Of a DNA stretch of 64,000 nucleotides, positions 20,706 through 30,328 are shown piece by piece. Made by a program: the position numbers and the translations under genes. Origin of the DNA: Lasioglossum baleicum (taxonomy: Eukaryota > Arthropoda > Insecta > Hymenoptera > Halictidae); contig NC_134941.1 of NCBI RefSeq assembly GCF_051020765.1, positions 1,178,001 through 1,242,000 of the forward strand. The letters run 5' to 3'. Under the pieces are notes generated by a model. That model was not told the DNA's origin and made no database searches. It was given only the letters and a program-made list of their open reading frames with translations. How positions within the stretch are numbered: the stretch's first letter is position 1; every line of letters starts with the position of its first letter.

Positions 20706-20932
20706 TTGTGAGCATCCATACCGTATCGTCTATGATAGAAACAGTATCCAACGGTGAGAGGCTTAGGTGAGCGAGTACGAGCCGGACTTCGTCCACGATC
20801 ATTCCATCGTTGATTTGATCCTCCATTAGATTGACCGGAAACTTTGTCCAAAATTTGACGATTAAGATCTATAAGATGTGTCAAAGAAGTGCTGATAGAG
20901 GTGGGAGTCGCGATCGCAGGCATGGATCCCAC
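20645..20932 (-). pseudogene. gag: Gag nucleocapsid end of the nested gypsy (capsid missing)
   Basis: The frame reads STSLTHLIDLNRQILDKV, then a basic stretch, then GYCFYHRRYGMDAHKCEQPC. The C-FYHRRYG-AHKC-PC arrangement is the unusual gag motif that marks the CsRn1 clade. The capsid domain that should precede it is absent: sequence homologous to gag stops near 20940, and the 428-codon ORF ending at 20966 occupies its place. Confidence 0.75.
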
Positions 20933-20965
20933 GAGGGGATTTCGTCAACTGGCATATACATCTTC

Positions 20966-22252
20966 TTAGGTATCACAAGCTGCAACTCGCTTCCATTGAT
21001 ACTCGCGATCCGGTACATCCTTAACTAAAGCAATCAACTTGGACTTCCGATCGTTCCCATAGGGCATGAGGAACACCTCAGCAGATCTCTCAAGTGAAGC
21101 CAATCGATTTAAGAGGGTATCTTGGTCCTTGTTAATAAAGACCCCTTGATAGCTAGGGCTGATCTGAACAAGCCCCCGTAACTGGGGAAGAATAGAAGGA
21201 GGAACGATTGAGACAATTGCCCCGTCTCGAACTGATAGACTATACCGCCCTATATAGTCACCATCCACATTGAGATCGATGGTTTTCAAGGCGACCGAAC
21301 ATGGCATGGGATCGGAGCGAGGGAGAGAAACTGGTAATGAAGCTTCACGTCGCCTTGGAGGGAGAATATCTAAATTAGCGACCTTTGATTGGAAAGTTTC
21401 CACAAGGGACGTAATATTTGTTATAGTCCCTGATGCTCTTGTTAGATGCTGATCAAATTTGGCAATCTCATCTGTCTTATTGTCCAATGCATCACTTAAG
21501 ATCTTGGAAGTCGTAGCCAAGCGAGTCAAGCGAGATTCTAAGTCATCCAGTTCTCTCTGAGGAGCCTTAATGAAATCAACCATCGCGCGATAGGTTGACA
21601 TAAATGTACCCAAATGATCGAGGTTATGGAGGATTGTGTTTGCAAGGACCTTCCCAAGCTCAAACATCTCCATTCTAGCCATCTTCTCCAACATGGGCCC
21701 AAGGGATCGCCAGTTCCGCATTGTAATTGGGCAGTCTAGCCCTGGCACAAAGGAGGCGGCCTCCTTAAGTGCGCAGAGAGAATTTCCTTCGCTGTCACAT
21801 GCTTCCTTGAGTTTAAATAAGTACATTCGTGTAACATCGCCTTGAGAGCTTTTGGAAAATTGATGGGGGAGATATTCGGTCTTCTGTGTCTCAAGTAAGT
21901 TCTCACCTGGCAATAAAGGACATGGTTCTAGAGGAGAAGGGAAGGGAGGATCGTCTAGGTCATCCTGGTTGCCTAGTACTCCGGCATTTTTCAGTAGGGA
22001 TTGGGAGCTCAGAGGACTTTTCGCGAATACGTCAGAGGGCTTGGCTCCGGGTCTAATGGGATCCATCGTATCCGCCAAGTCTTTCCCAGAAAGAGCAGTC
22101 TCTTGCCCACAAGCTTGAGGACATAAGGGCTCGTTCTCTTTGGTTGGGCTCTTCGCCGGGTTAGAAGCGATTTCTAATTCACTCATGGTGTACTTGATTG
22201 GGTATGGGCAAGGAAAAATCTCGTACAAGCCAGTATCTGGATCCACAAACAT
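20966..22252 (-). CDS. Intact 428-codon ORF of unknown origin, phosphoprotein-like layout
   Basis: There is no stop over 428 codons, while every neighbouring gypsy frame is broken. Residues 24-135 are Pro/Ser/Asp/Glu-rich and look disordered. Residues 136-231 look helical. Residues 232-295 form a likely coiled coil (RELDDLESRLTRLATTSKIL and on). A compact C-terminal part (about 318-428) ends YQWKRVAACDT. A second ATG at residue 23 (MSELEIASNPAK) may be the real start. No gag capsid, protease or zinc motif is present. The layout (acidic disordered N terminus, coiled-coil oligomerisation, small C-terminal domain) resembles phosphoproteins of negative-strand RNA viruses. A captured viral gene is possible but unproven, and a host or novel gag gene is the alternative. 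Confidence 0.6.
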   Translation of the reverse strand: MFVDPDTGLYEIFPCPYPIKYTMSELEIASNPAKSPTKENEPLCPQACGQETALSGKDLADTMDPIRPGAKPSDVFAKSPLSSQSLLKNAGVLGNQDDLDDPPFPSPLEPCPLLPGENLLETQKTEYLPHQFSKSSQGDVTRMYLFKLKEACDSEGNSLCALKEAASFVPGLDCPITMRNWRSLGPMLEKMARMEMFELGKVLANTILHNLDHLGTFMSTYRAMVDFIKAPQRELDDLESRLTRLATTSKILSDALDNKTDEIAKFDQHLTRASGTITNITSLVETFQSKVANLDILPPRRREASLPVSLPRSDPMPCSVALKTIDLNVDGDYIGRYSLSVRDGAIVSIVPPSILPQLRGLVQISPSYQGVFINKDQDTLLNRLASLERSAEVFLMPYGNDRKSKLIALVKDVPDREYQWKRVAACDT

Positions 22253-22290
22253 TCACAAAGGAAGAAGTCCCGGAGTCAAAGACGTGTATT

Positions 22291-22365
22291 TGTATCCTCC
22301 TTCTCGAAGCGCCAGAAGCGCCGAGGTGGTGCGCGGGAGAAGCATCATGTCGCTGAGACGCCACA
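22291..22365 (-). repeat. LTR fragment, 5' side of the nested element
   Basis: Minus strand from 22365: TGTGGCGTCTCAGCGACATG..., matching 17653-17727. After GAAGGAGGATACAAAT it diverges into the leader of the 428-codon ORF. Confidence 0.65.
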
Positions 22366-22508
22366 CATATACAGTTTTTAAACGTTAGGTTTTTGAAGAT
22401 TCTAAAGTAGACTCAATTCACATGCCGCGTAATTAACACGTAATTAACTATTTAAATAGAATAGAGTATTTCGTAAAAGCTGTTTCCATAGGAAACACCT
22501 TTTTCAAT

Positions 22509-22519
22509 AAGGGGGGAGG
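22509..22519 (+). other. Polypurine tract of the composite element
   Basis: AAGGGGGGAGG abuts the right LTR on the plus strand. It establishes that the outer element reads opposite to its nested genes. Confidence 0.8.
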
Positions 22520-23313
22520 TGTAGCGTGACCCGTTGATCACGCGAACATAGTTACGATAGCGTTACCGTAATATAGGTTCGATTAATGGCGCTGAGAGGG
22601 AAATTTGAATATAAAGCATAACGTTTAGGTCAAAGCCGCGTATTTCATATACATATATTCTTTATTCGGGCACGATAGCTTAGGCTTAGAATAAGTAGGG
22701 AAACAAGAGGTTTCCACAGAGATCCTTGACGAAACCAGATGGGCGAGACTAATCGAGGAATTTGGGTAAAGTCATGTAACTCTTGGAGGAGCTTCTCCAA
22801 TTTCGCATAAATAGGCAGTCGAAGTCTAGAATCGGTCAAGGACGGGAAGTCGTAAATTCTCAGTCAAGGACCTCTTGGAACTCCCTCGGACCTCTCTCTC
22901 GCTCGGTCCCACGACCCTTGTTTTGACGGGCCTTCACCCTCGCGTGTACCCCACTGTCGTGCGCGCGCTATTGAGGCACCTCCACCACCAATCACCATCG
23001 AGCAGCAACCAAAGACGAGCCACCCGACGAATCAACGTTCAGCTGGAAGATCCGAATTTTCCTATTGGCTAAGGAAAAGCATGCTGGAAGAAGATAAAAC
23101 TTCAGGACGAGGCAAATACGAGGCAGATAGAATTCTCAGATCATAGAGTCAACAACTAAAAGTTTCAATTAAATAAAGTCTATTTTTATTTTTCCTTTAC
23201 ATTACATTGTTCAAAGTTATTTTCTGCAAACCTTCCACGAGCAGAGTGCTTCAGCGCTCCACGGGCACCTGAACCCAGCAAATTCCCTAATCCCACCACA
23301 CTGCGACGTAACA
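22520..23313 (+). repeat. 3' LTR of the composite element
   Basis: A 794-base copy of 14529-15322. The only differences noticed are CACC(C/T)GAACCC and CCACA(T/C)TGCGACG near the right end. It is followed by ctac, the right target duplication. Confidence 0.93.
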
Positions 23314-23611
23314 CTACCAACGGACTGTGCTGCCAATATCGCGTCAAGTTGGCGAAACATAGACATGGAGTTGATGCCACAGATCTACAAAATATATTTT
23401 TTAAATTTTCATTACAGGCCCACGTGAAAAAGTGATCAACAACTTCTAGTTTTTTTCTTTGTAATTCCCGACCAATTGCAATTTTTTCAAAAAATTTTTT
23501 CACGTCTTGTAGTACTCTAGTTGCGCTAACATCTTAAAAAGATTCAAGTCGTATTGTCCAATATTTAAAAAGCTGTCGCTCTTTTAAAACTGTCGAATAT
23601 TACTGTAACTT
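23314..23611. other. Spacer, no gene seen
   Basis: AT-rich sequence with no readable coding or repeat structure, ending at the CTCGTTCT duplication of the next MITE. Confidence 0.4.
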
Positions 23612-23625
23612 CTCGTTCTCACAAT

Positions 23626-23804
23626 CAGAGGCGCGTTACTCTATGAGCAACTTGGGCAAATGCCCGGGGCCTCAAGTAAAAGGGGGCCCCGAACACAAAC
23701 CAAGATCCAAATTCTACGTTTTTCTCCTAAAGTTATTTAGTTGGGGTTAGGGGCCCCGAAATTCTACTTTGCCCAAGGCCCCAACTAGTTATAACGCGCT
23801 ACTG
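23626..23804. mobile_element. hAT-type MITE (179 bp)
   Basis: The ends are inverted copies: CAGAGGCGCGTTAC on the left and, on the complementary strand at the right, CAGTAGCGCGTTATA. Both sides carry GGGCCCC and TTGGGCAAA blocks. CTCGTTCT follows the right end (23805-23812) and also occurs at 23612-23619, six bases before the left end. This is consistent with an 8-bp hAT duplication and a small extra CACAAT at the left boundary. There is no coding capacity. Confidence 0.7.
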
Positions 23805-23934
23805 CTCGTTCTGGCACTAAGTAGTGTCAAGCTAACAATTTCAAAAGAAGGAGAGAGGACAATCATTTCCTTATTTCGGAACAAACATCGTCGCTATATA
23901 TCAGAACAAAACTGTATATTTAAAATGTGCAATA

Positions 23935-24160
23935 TACAGGGTGAGTCCGAAGAAACAGAACACCTAAATATCTCCGTTACTTTTCGTTGTACAAAAAAAC
24001 TTCTAAGGGCAAAGTTACACTGTTTGAAGGACTACATGTAACGGTGTAAGGGAAAAATTTTCAAGGTCATTTTTCTACAAGATTCCAAGGTCATTGATAT
24101 TTTCTTAAATGGAATGAGGTATTGTTTTAATGCATCAATCGATGCAGCTGGACGTACGTT
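23935..24160 (+). repeat. Dispersed terminal-repeat copy A (TACAGGGTGAGTC family)
   Basis: It starts TACAGGGTGAGTCCGAAGAA and continues through TTTAGGTGTTCTG-like, ACATGTAACGGTGTAAGGG-like and AAATGGAATGAGGTATT blocks to GATGCAGCTGGAC. Inverted copies lie at 34468-34685 and 35222-35384, and a partial direct copy lies at 37781-37860. The TACAGGGTG end is like those of arthropod mariner-type elements. Confidence 0.7.
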
Positions 24161-24295
24161 ATAAAAAAGTACTAACCCATGTATGTCGAAAAGTTAGTAG
24201 TTCAGGAGATATTTCAATTTAAATAACTCTAAAACACCATTACTGTCGTACTAAGTACTAAGACGTTACACAAGTAAGTAAACGCTGACATCAAC

Positions 24296-24682
24296 TTCAA
24301 TGTCAATTTTTCAGTTTCAACTTCAATTTCAATATCAACTCTTCAACTTCAATTTCAACTTTAATTTCAACTCTTCTACTTCGATTTCAACTTCAATTTC
24401 AACTTCAATTTCTATTCTTCCATTTCAACTTCAATTTCTACTCTTCCATTTAAACTTCAATTTTTCAATTTCATTTCGTTAATATCAACCTTAATTTCAA
24501 CTCTTCAATTTCAATTTTTCAATTTCAACGTCAATTTTTCAATTTCAACTTCACTTTTTCAATTTCAATTCGTTAATTTCGTTAATTTCAACTCTTCAAT
24601 TTTTCCATTTCAACTTCAATTTCAATATCAACTCTTCAACTTCGTTTTCAATTTCAATTTTCCATTTTAACTTTAATTTCAA
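24296..24682. repeat. TTCAATTTCAAC-type minisatellite
   Basis: About 390 bases are built from irregular units of TTCAA(C/T)TTCAATTTC, with interspersed ACTCTTC. In one frame this reads as Phe/Asn/Ser/Gln-rich sequence, which is a compositional shadow and not a gene. Confidence 0.9.
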
Positions 24683-25150
24683 GATTTTGACGATATAGAT
24701 TCATTAGCTTGTAGCGAAAGAATGTCAAGATTGAGTTTATCTAATCCACTCTTTTGTTGAGCGGTTAGGGTTTCATCAATTGTAACGCTCCTTGAGAGTT
24801 TGGTGTCTACATATAGTCTGAGCCGCTTCAATAATCCTTTGAGGAACCCCCGTAAACTTTGCAGACTGAACATTCTTGAAAGCTGAGTCGCCGAATTTCT
24901 TCTTCCAAGCTATAGCGCAGGATGCCAAATTCGGGAAATTTCGGGCATTAAGGGAAACATCGTTGGGGTTAAGAATGCGATAGTATGGCCACATTGTTTC
25001 ACCCACTGATTTCCTCAACTTCTCAACAATATCCATAAAGTCACTTACTTCTTTCCAAATAACTTTTTCCCTGTGTGCTCTAGTGAGGGGCTCTCCAGTG
25101 ATAAACTGTGTCATTGCAACCACGCCAGTCATAGCAGACTCACCTAGCAA
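24683..25150 (-). pseudogene. Possible viral nucleoprotein-like remnant (endogenised)
   Basis: The minus-strand frame from 25150 reads GESAMTGVVAMTQFITGEPL, then WKEVSDFMDIVEKLRKS and WPYYRILNPNDVSLNARNFP, then LASCAIAWKKKFGDSAFKNV. It shifts frame near 24800 and continues as IDETLTAQQKSGLDKLNLDI. The spacing of the WPYYRI-LNARNFPNLA-AIAW segment recalls nucleoproteins of arthropod negative-strand RNA viruses, which are often found fixed in insect genomes. This is recognition by pattern only and the family is not assigned. The fragment lacks both ends, being bounded by a minisatellite and a hAT remnant. Confidence 0.4.
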
Positions 25151-25189
25151 AGTTAAAGCTGCAGCTATTTATGTTTTCTTTTAATCCAT

Positions 25190-25429
25190 TTATTTTAAAT
25201 TATTATGAAGGAAACATAGTTGCTCCACATTTTCCGGTAATAATCTTGCTCTCGTATTTGTTACTATATTTCTGGATGTACTAAATAACCGTTCACTGGT
25301 TACTTGTGTCGCAGGTATGGCTAGAAAACGTCTCACCACTGTGGATAGCAGTGGAAATCTTGAACGATTCGATTTCCACCAGTGCATAATATTAGTATCC
25401 GTGGAAACAACGCTTTCGGACAAATACAT
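25190..25429 (-). pseudogene. hAT transposase C-terminal dimerisation region
   Basis: The frame reads NIMHWWKSNRSRFPLLSTVV, RFLAIPATQVTSERLFSTSR and ends VEQLCFLHNNLK. The W-pattern and PATQVxSERLFSTxR are diagnostic of the hAT C-terminal domain. It lies downstream, in the same orientation, of the hAT pieces at 25580-25855, 29780-30190 and 30329-30800. Confidence 0.88.
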
Positions 25430-25579
25430 CGCTATTTCCCTATCTTTTCTGCTATGAAATGTTTCCGCGTGTCTTTCTGTGTTTCCTAATGTATTTTTTA
25501 GGAAATTTAATAATTTTGAATTTCTTTCACCTAATCAAGAATTTATAATATATACAGATAAATTATACGATTGATAAAA

Positions 25580-25855
25580 TTAATAAGGAAATATTATAGT
25601 TATTATCTTTCTATTACCACTCGTACTTGGTTCTTGGTCTTTATCGCTTGTCGGTTCTGTATTTATTGAAATTTCCTTAATCAGTTTCCTATACATTATT
25701 TGTTTTTGTTCAAATGAGAACAACTGAACCTTGTATCTGGGGTCCAACACCGCACAGTGGTAAAAAATCACCAAATCGTGGCCAAAAGTCAAAAATTTTT
25801 TTCTGTTCTTTAAAAATCTGTATAATAGTACTTTATTTATAAGGTTCCAGAGCAC
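25580..25855 (-). pseudogene. hAT transposase middle fragment
   Basis: The frame includes YHCAVLDPRYKVQLFSFEQK, the ALDPRYK box of hAT transposases, then an acidic stretch ending in the SDKDQEPSTSGN linker. The link to the C-terminal piece at 25190-25429 is broken by stops. Confidence 0.75.
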
Positions 25856-26190
25856 GTTTTTTTGTTACAGCCAATATTTAATACGTACTTCTGTCGGAGA
25901 TACATAAGATCAAAGTTAGTAGTTCTAGAAGACCGACATTTTCAACCATAATTGAAATTACTTCTGCGATTTATTATCGCGCTGTAACGCTGGTTTATCA
26001 TTCTTGCTATTGTCGGGCATGTCCTAATTTAATATAATATTCTGATTTTATTGCTTTATTTAATTTTTTAAAGTTCTGGGAGATGAAAGAGAAATCTACA
26101 CATCTGGTATGTACATTGTATTAACGAAAAAGTTGCTTATCAATCGCGATCAAACGTTCATTTTTTTTGGAAAAGAAGCTGTTAAGGCTA

Positions 26191-27730
26191 TAAGGTCCGT
26201 TTCACACTTGAGCGGACCGTCCGCGCTCCGCGCGCGGAGCAAGTTACCTGCAATGTTATGGGAGCTTTCACAGTACAGCGGACGGTCCGCGCGCGGAGCG
26301 AGCGTCCGCACGGCTCCTCCGCGTCCGCGCCACAGAGTTCCATGTAATCAAATGTAGGCTTTCACAGCCAAGCGGACTCCGCCGCGGAGCAAGCATATGT
26401 ATACATATAGTACTGTTGTGGCGGCCATGGCGCGGGTCTATGCAGCACAATGGGACAAACCGATAATTCTGTGTTAAAATCAAAAAGCTTTTGATAGAAA
26501 TGAGATAGAGCGATGACTTTTTTTCAATTAAAGCTGAAACATTGCAGAATATGGGAAAAATAGAGAGATTATGGTACGAACATTTTTTAACCTTGAAAAA
26601 ATTCGTCAAACTTGCACAATTTCAAGAAAATTGTGGTTTATACAATACCACGCGCTGAAATTTTTTTTTTGACATACTATACATAATTTTCAGTAGATTT
26701 TTTCAGGTTGAATTCAAATCTGGTCTCAAAATTTATCTGCGAAGTCAGGATTTTCCAAAAAATCTGTTTTTGTGAACAAAATTAAGAAATCATTTTTTCG
26801 TTGAAATAACCCACTAGTTTGAAGGTATTTGGAATTCTCATACATACATATATAAAACACGATAACTGTATACTGTATGAATACTGAAAAATGTTGAATT
26901 ATGGAAGCGTTTTACGTATTACTTTTGTAATAGTTTATTTGATAAATCACTTGTATAAATCGGACTATTGTGACCTTGTCTATATGCGTGCTTAAAGGCT
27001 ACTGACTAGTTGAACCATGAGGCAAGTGTTTACAGAGGTCTAGCTTTACAGATGTTATCGTTTACATTACACAGATGTCGTTAAATACAATTTTAGCAGT
27101 TACCTTCCTTAACAAAAAAAAATTGAACTTAGTTTTTGTTGAGATATATTTCTGTCAATTCTCCATCTTCGCTCTCTGTCTCTATCTCCCGCCTTATTAC
27201 AATTTATGGATAGACCGTATGGCGATTAACTTCATCAATCGATTGAATCAGTCTCCGATTTTTCAATGATTACTTTTTAATCGTACACATTAATCAATCA
27301 ATCTCGATTAAAATTTTAATCGATTAATGCCCAACTTTTCTGCAACTCTCCACAATTTTTCCAATTAATTCTTCAAATGATCGTATAAACATACGAAAAT
27401 AATTAAAAAATTTGTCTTCGATGTTACGTAAATCTACGTATAACGAGACAAACGCGCCTTTTAAACTCCGCTTAGCAATAAGCGGATGTACCCAGTATCG
27501 CCTGTTCGTTAGAATTTCTTTTTTCTATTTTTTTTATTTATATTTATAATGAACAGCAACAACATTAAGCAGTAATTCTGTCATACGTGAATAATATTAC
27601 AGGCTATATACTATCGATTGAAGCTGCATGCGGACTGCGGACGCTCCGCTTGATTGTGAAAACAGCATCGACTCGTCCGCGGTCCGCGTGCCGAGCGTGG
27701 ACGGTCCGCTCAAGTGTGAAACGGACCTTA
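26191..27730. mobile_element. Non-autonomous TIR transposon (1.54 kb)
   Basis: The ends are almost perfect inverted repeats of about 38 bases beginning TAAGGTCCGTTTCACACTTG. GC-rich subterminal blocks follow inside: CTTTCACA-(4 bases)-AGCGGAC recurs three times near the left end (26200-26375), and a related block lies near 27630-27700. The centre is AT-rich and noncoding. Flanks do not give a clean duplication, so the superfamily is uncertain. The element sits inside the broken hAT transposase. Confidence 0.8.
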
Positions 27731-28299
27731 AACAAGTGTACGTTTCATTTTTCTGCGACCTGTTGCGACCTTATGAATTATCGCCATTTTCTTAGCGACC
27801 GGTAACGTTCCGAAATGGCGAATTTGCCCCAAATCGTAAACAAAACTAATATTTGCAAATGTAAGGTACACACATTACTGTTATATATTACAATAAAATG
27901 CTTCAGATAGTCAACAGTGTAAGATTTTAATGGTAAACATTGCATTTAAAACACCAATTACAATCACAATTATGGAAAATACAAAATAATTTGTATACAA
28001 GTAACTTTACAATATTTCGTCACATGACATATCTTCATTCATATCAGGTTATTCAAAAAATTGTGCGACTTCGGGAGAATATTGTTTCATCTTTTTTGTA
28101 CATGACATCTTAATGCTACTTATGTATGGGTCAGATGAAACACCATAGTATACATTATATACAATTTATTTTACTACAGGTGAGCTTCAGTTATATTTTA
28201 GTACTAAAGAACCTCTGATGCAATATTTAACACTAAAATCTTACATTTTTCGCGTGTCTGAAGTCATCTGATAACAATTTGTACTAATAATATACCTCG
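27731..28299. other. AT-rich spacer
   Basis: No coding motif could be read. Bases 28295-28299 (cctcg) are the left duplication of the solo LTR that follows. Missing middle parts of the hAT transposase were searched for here and not seen. Confidence 0.4.
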
Positions 28300-29093
28300 T
28301 GTTTTTCAATCATTTAAAAAGACAGAATTCATAGAAGTTCAGATTAAACAATGTTCGAACTTATACTAGAATAAAATACACAATTTCCCGGTTAAACAAA
28401 TTCTTGCTTCGGCATAAAAACCTCGACGGATTACGAGGAAAAGCCGTAGCAAGATGCAATAAATTTATTTAATCAAGTAACTACAAGAATTTCGCCGTAC
28501 GAAAGCCCAGTATCAGATAGTGTTTAAAAATAGCTAACGCGGTTAGAAAATCGACGTTTCAAGCAATTTACATGCTAAATGACATTTTACTCTAAAACTA
28601 AGAGAGCTCTCTTACCGTTAATAATCAAGTCTCTGCGCGCAGTGATCCACAGCAGAGTTCCACTGGAACTAGCACTACGGCTACCCTTGCAATCCGTCCC
28701 AGCTTCGGGATTCACTGGAAAGGAGCTTCAAACCTGCCAATGCCCTTGGATCTGTGAGCCGGCCTGGGAGGATTCAAGTATTGCCGAACTGAGTGCAAAA
28801 CCAAATCTCCTATTACCCGGGATCACTCGCGTGAGCATTCAAACCCAAAAAGTAAATCTATTTACAATTACGAATTATCGCAGAAAAGACCCGAGTCGAC
28901 TCGCACATTCTCTCAATCTGACAAGCTATCCTTGTTTTTCAAGAAAACTCTCTGGCAACCGTCTCCACAACAACTCTCCCTTGTCAATCGCGACCACCGT
29001 GAATCGCTTGCTAGACTCGCGTATACATATACATGGCGAGATTATCGTTTTCCATCACGGTGATACAATCGACATTACAAAATCGCAAGAACA
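28300..29093 (-). repeat. Solo LTR of the BEL/Pao family
   Basis: The 794-base sequence starts TGTTTTTCAATC and ends GCAAGAACA. It is flanked by CCTCG on both sides (28295-28299, 29094-29098), the 5-bp duplication expected for BEL/Pao. It is the intact counterpart of the split LTR at 12189-14065. No PBS or polypurine tract adjoins it, so it is a recombined solo LTR. Confidence 0.85.
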
Positions 29094-29159
29094 CCTCGCA
29101 AACATTCTATTACCAAATATATGTGGAAATAAATAATTTTTTCACATACCCGGCATCCA

Positions 29160-29595
29160 GTTTGTTTTTTAATTTCGATATCAGATTCATATTCAACGAC
29201 ACAAGAAACAGAGGAATTATATTCAAGAGAGTCCACTAAAGTCTTGGATTACGCATCCGCCATATTGAATCCGCCATTTTGTTTTTTGTAATTTTGGTAT
29301 CTGATTCACATTCAACGGCACGAAAAATGTGGGAATACCAATTTCCAAGAGAGTCCAATCATTTTTTGCGTTACGGATCCGCCATATTGAATCCGCCATT
29401 TTGTTTTTGTAATTTTGACATCAGATTCAAATTCACTGGCATGAAAAATATGGAAATACTAATTTTCAAGAGAGTCCAATCATTTTTTGCGTTACGGATC
29501 CGCCATATTGAATCCGCCATTTTGTTTTTTGTAATTTTGACCTCAGATTTATAATCAGCGACCCGAAAAACCTATGAGTATCAATTTTGAACTAA
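29160..29595. repeat. About 120-bp tandem repeat, 3.5 copies
   Basis: Each unit contains ATCCGCCATATTGAATCCGC, the following CATTTTG and TTTTTTGTAATTTT, a variable middle, and AGAGAGTCCA. Units end near 29282, 29403 and 29523. The repeats diverge by several per cent. Confidence 0.9.
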
Positions 29596-29779
29596 ATTGG
29601 AGTACTTCTTCCTATTTTGACCACGTTTTGGCGATTTCCGACCACTGTGCACCGTAGCACAAATATGTATAATACATATACATATAGTGGATCTTGTCCT
29701 ATTGGTTCAAAACGTTCCTATAAGTGAGCTATCGTATTTTATTAGATTATTTGACTTTTTTCTGTAAAACTTGTTTTAT

Positions 29780-30190
29780 TTCGGTAGATAAACTATTGAA
29801 ACTACCTTTAACGCGTTCTTGACTTTATTGGAAAGTATTGCGAAATTTTTAAGTGAGCATTTAATGGCTAACTGCAAACAATGGCCGAAGCATGAAATTC
29901 TAGTCCAATTATTATAGGTATTGATAGCTTTTGCTATATTGCGATCATTGTCAGTCGTGAAGAAAACTGGTTTTCCTAAATCTATGTCCCAGGAGTTAAA
30001 ACACTGTATTATCGGGCTTTAAAGATATTTATGTGTATGTTTCTGCGGTACATGTTTTAAATCCAACATGTGATGATTTAATTCAAAATCTTTTGTTATA
30101 TAATGGACAGGTAAAGAAATATAACTCTGGAGTGCTCTTGATGTCCATCCGTCCGTCGTAAATGCAAATACACTATCTTCATTTAATGGT
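29780..30190 (-). pseudogene. hAT transposase catalytic region
   Basis: Reading the minus strand gives VFAFTTDGWTS, PVFFTTDNDRNIA, a CFGHCLQLA-type segment and LSNKVKNALKVVSIVYLPK, in that order, with at least one stop between the first two. These are the TTDxWTS, TDxxxNxxKA and CxxHxLxL boxes of ZBED-like hAT transposases. It continues the N-terminal part at 30329-30800 and is separated from the C-terminal parts by inserted elements. Confidence 0.82.
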
Positions 30191-30328
30191 AATATTAAAA
30201 AAAGTAAATAATATTAATATTAAAAAAAATGAATAATGCTAATATTAAAAGAAAATAATGTTAATATTAAAAAATAATATAAAATGTATACAATTAAAAT
30301 ATAATAGTAAAGTATTCATAAAAAAATG

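Larger units (their letters stand above)
17653..22365 (-). mobile_element. Nested CsRn1-like Ty3/gypsy element carrying a foreign ORF
   Basis: A 75-base segment starting TGTGGCGTCTCAGCGACATG on the minus strand occurs at 22365-22291 and again at 17727-17653, like the starts of two LTRs. A polypurine tract (GAGGAGGGAGTAGT) precedes the second. Between them the minus strand reads: a 428-codon unrecognised ORF, a truncated gag nucleocapsid, protease, RT, RNase H and integrase. After 75 bases the two LTR copies diverge, so one or both are truncated. The pol part has several frameshifts, while the 428-codon ORF has none. Confidence 0.7.
14529..23313 (+). mobile_element. 8.8-kb composite LTR retrotransposon with a nested gypsy
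   Basis: LTRs at 14529-15322 and 22520-23313 are both 794 bases and differ, by eye, at only two positions. ctac flanks the whole unit (14525-14528, 23314-23317). A PBS follows the left LTR and a polypurine tract precedes the right LTR, so the element reads on the plus strand. Its own pol survives only as decayed fragments (16199-16747 and about 17161-17217). The interior is occupied from about 17653 to 22365 by a minus-strand CsRn1-like gypsy. Nearly identical LTRs around a ruined interior suggest the composite was copied as a unit by enzymes supplied in trans. Confidence 0.85.

Noticed and set aside
26210..26350. CpG-island promoter
   Set aside because: The GC-rich bases are the subterminal repeats of a TIR element and have no gene downstream.
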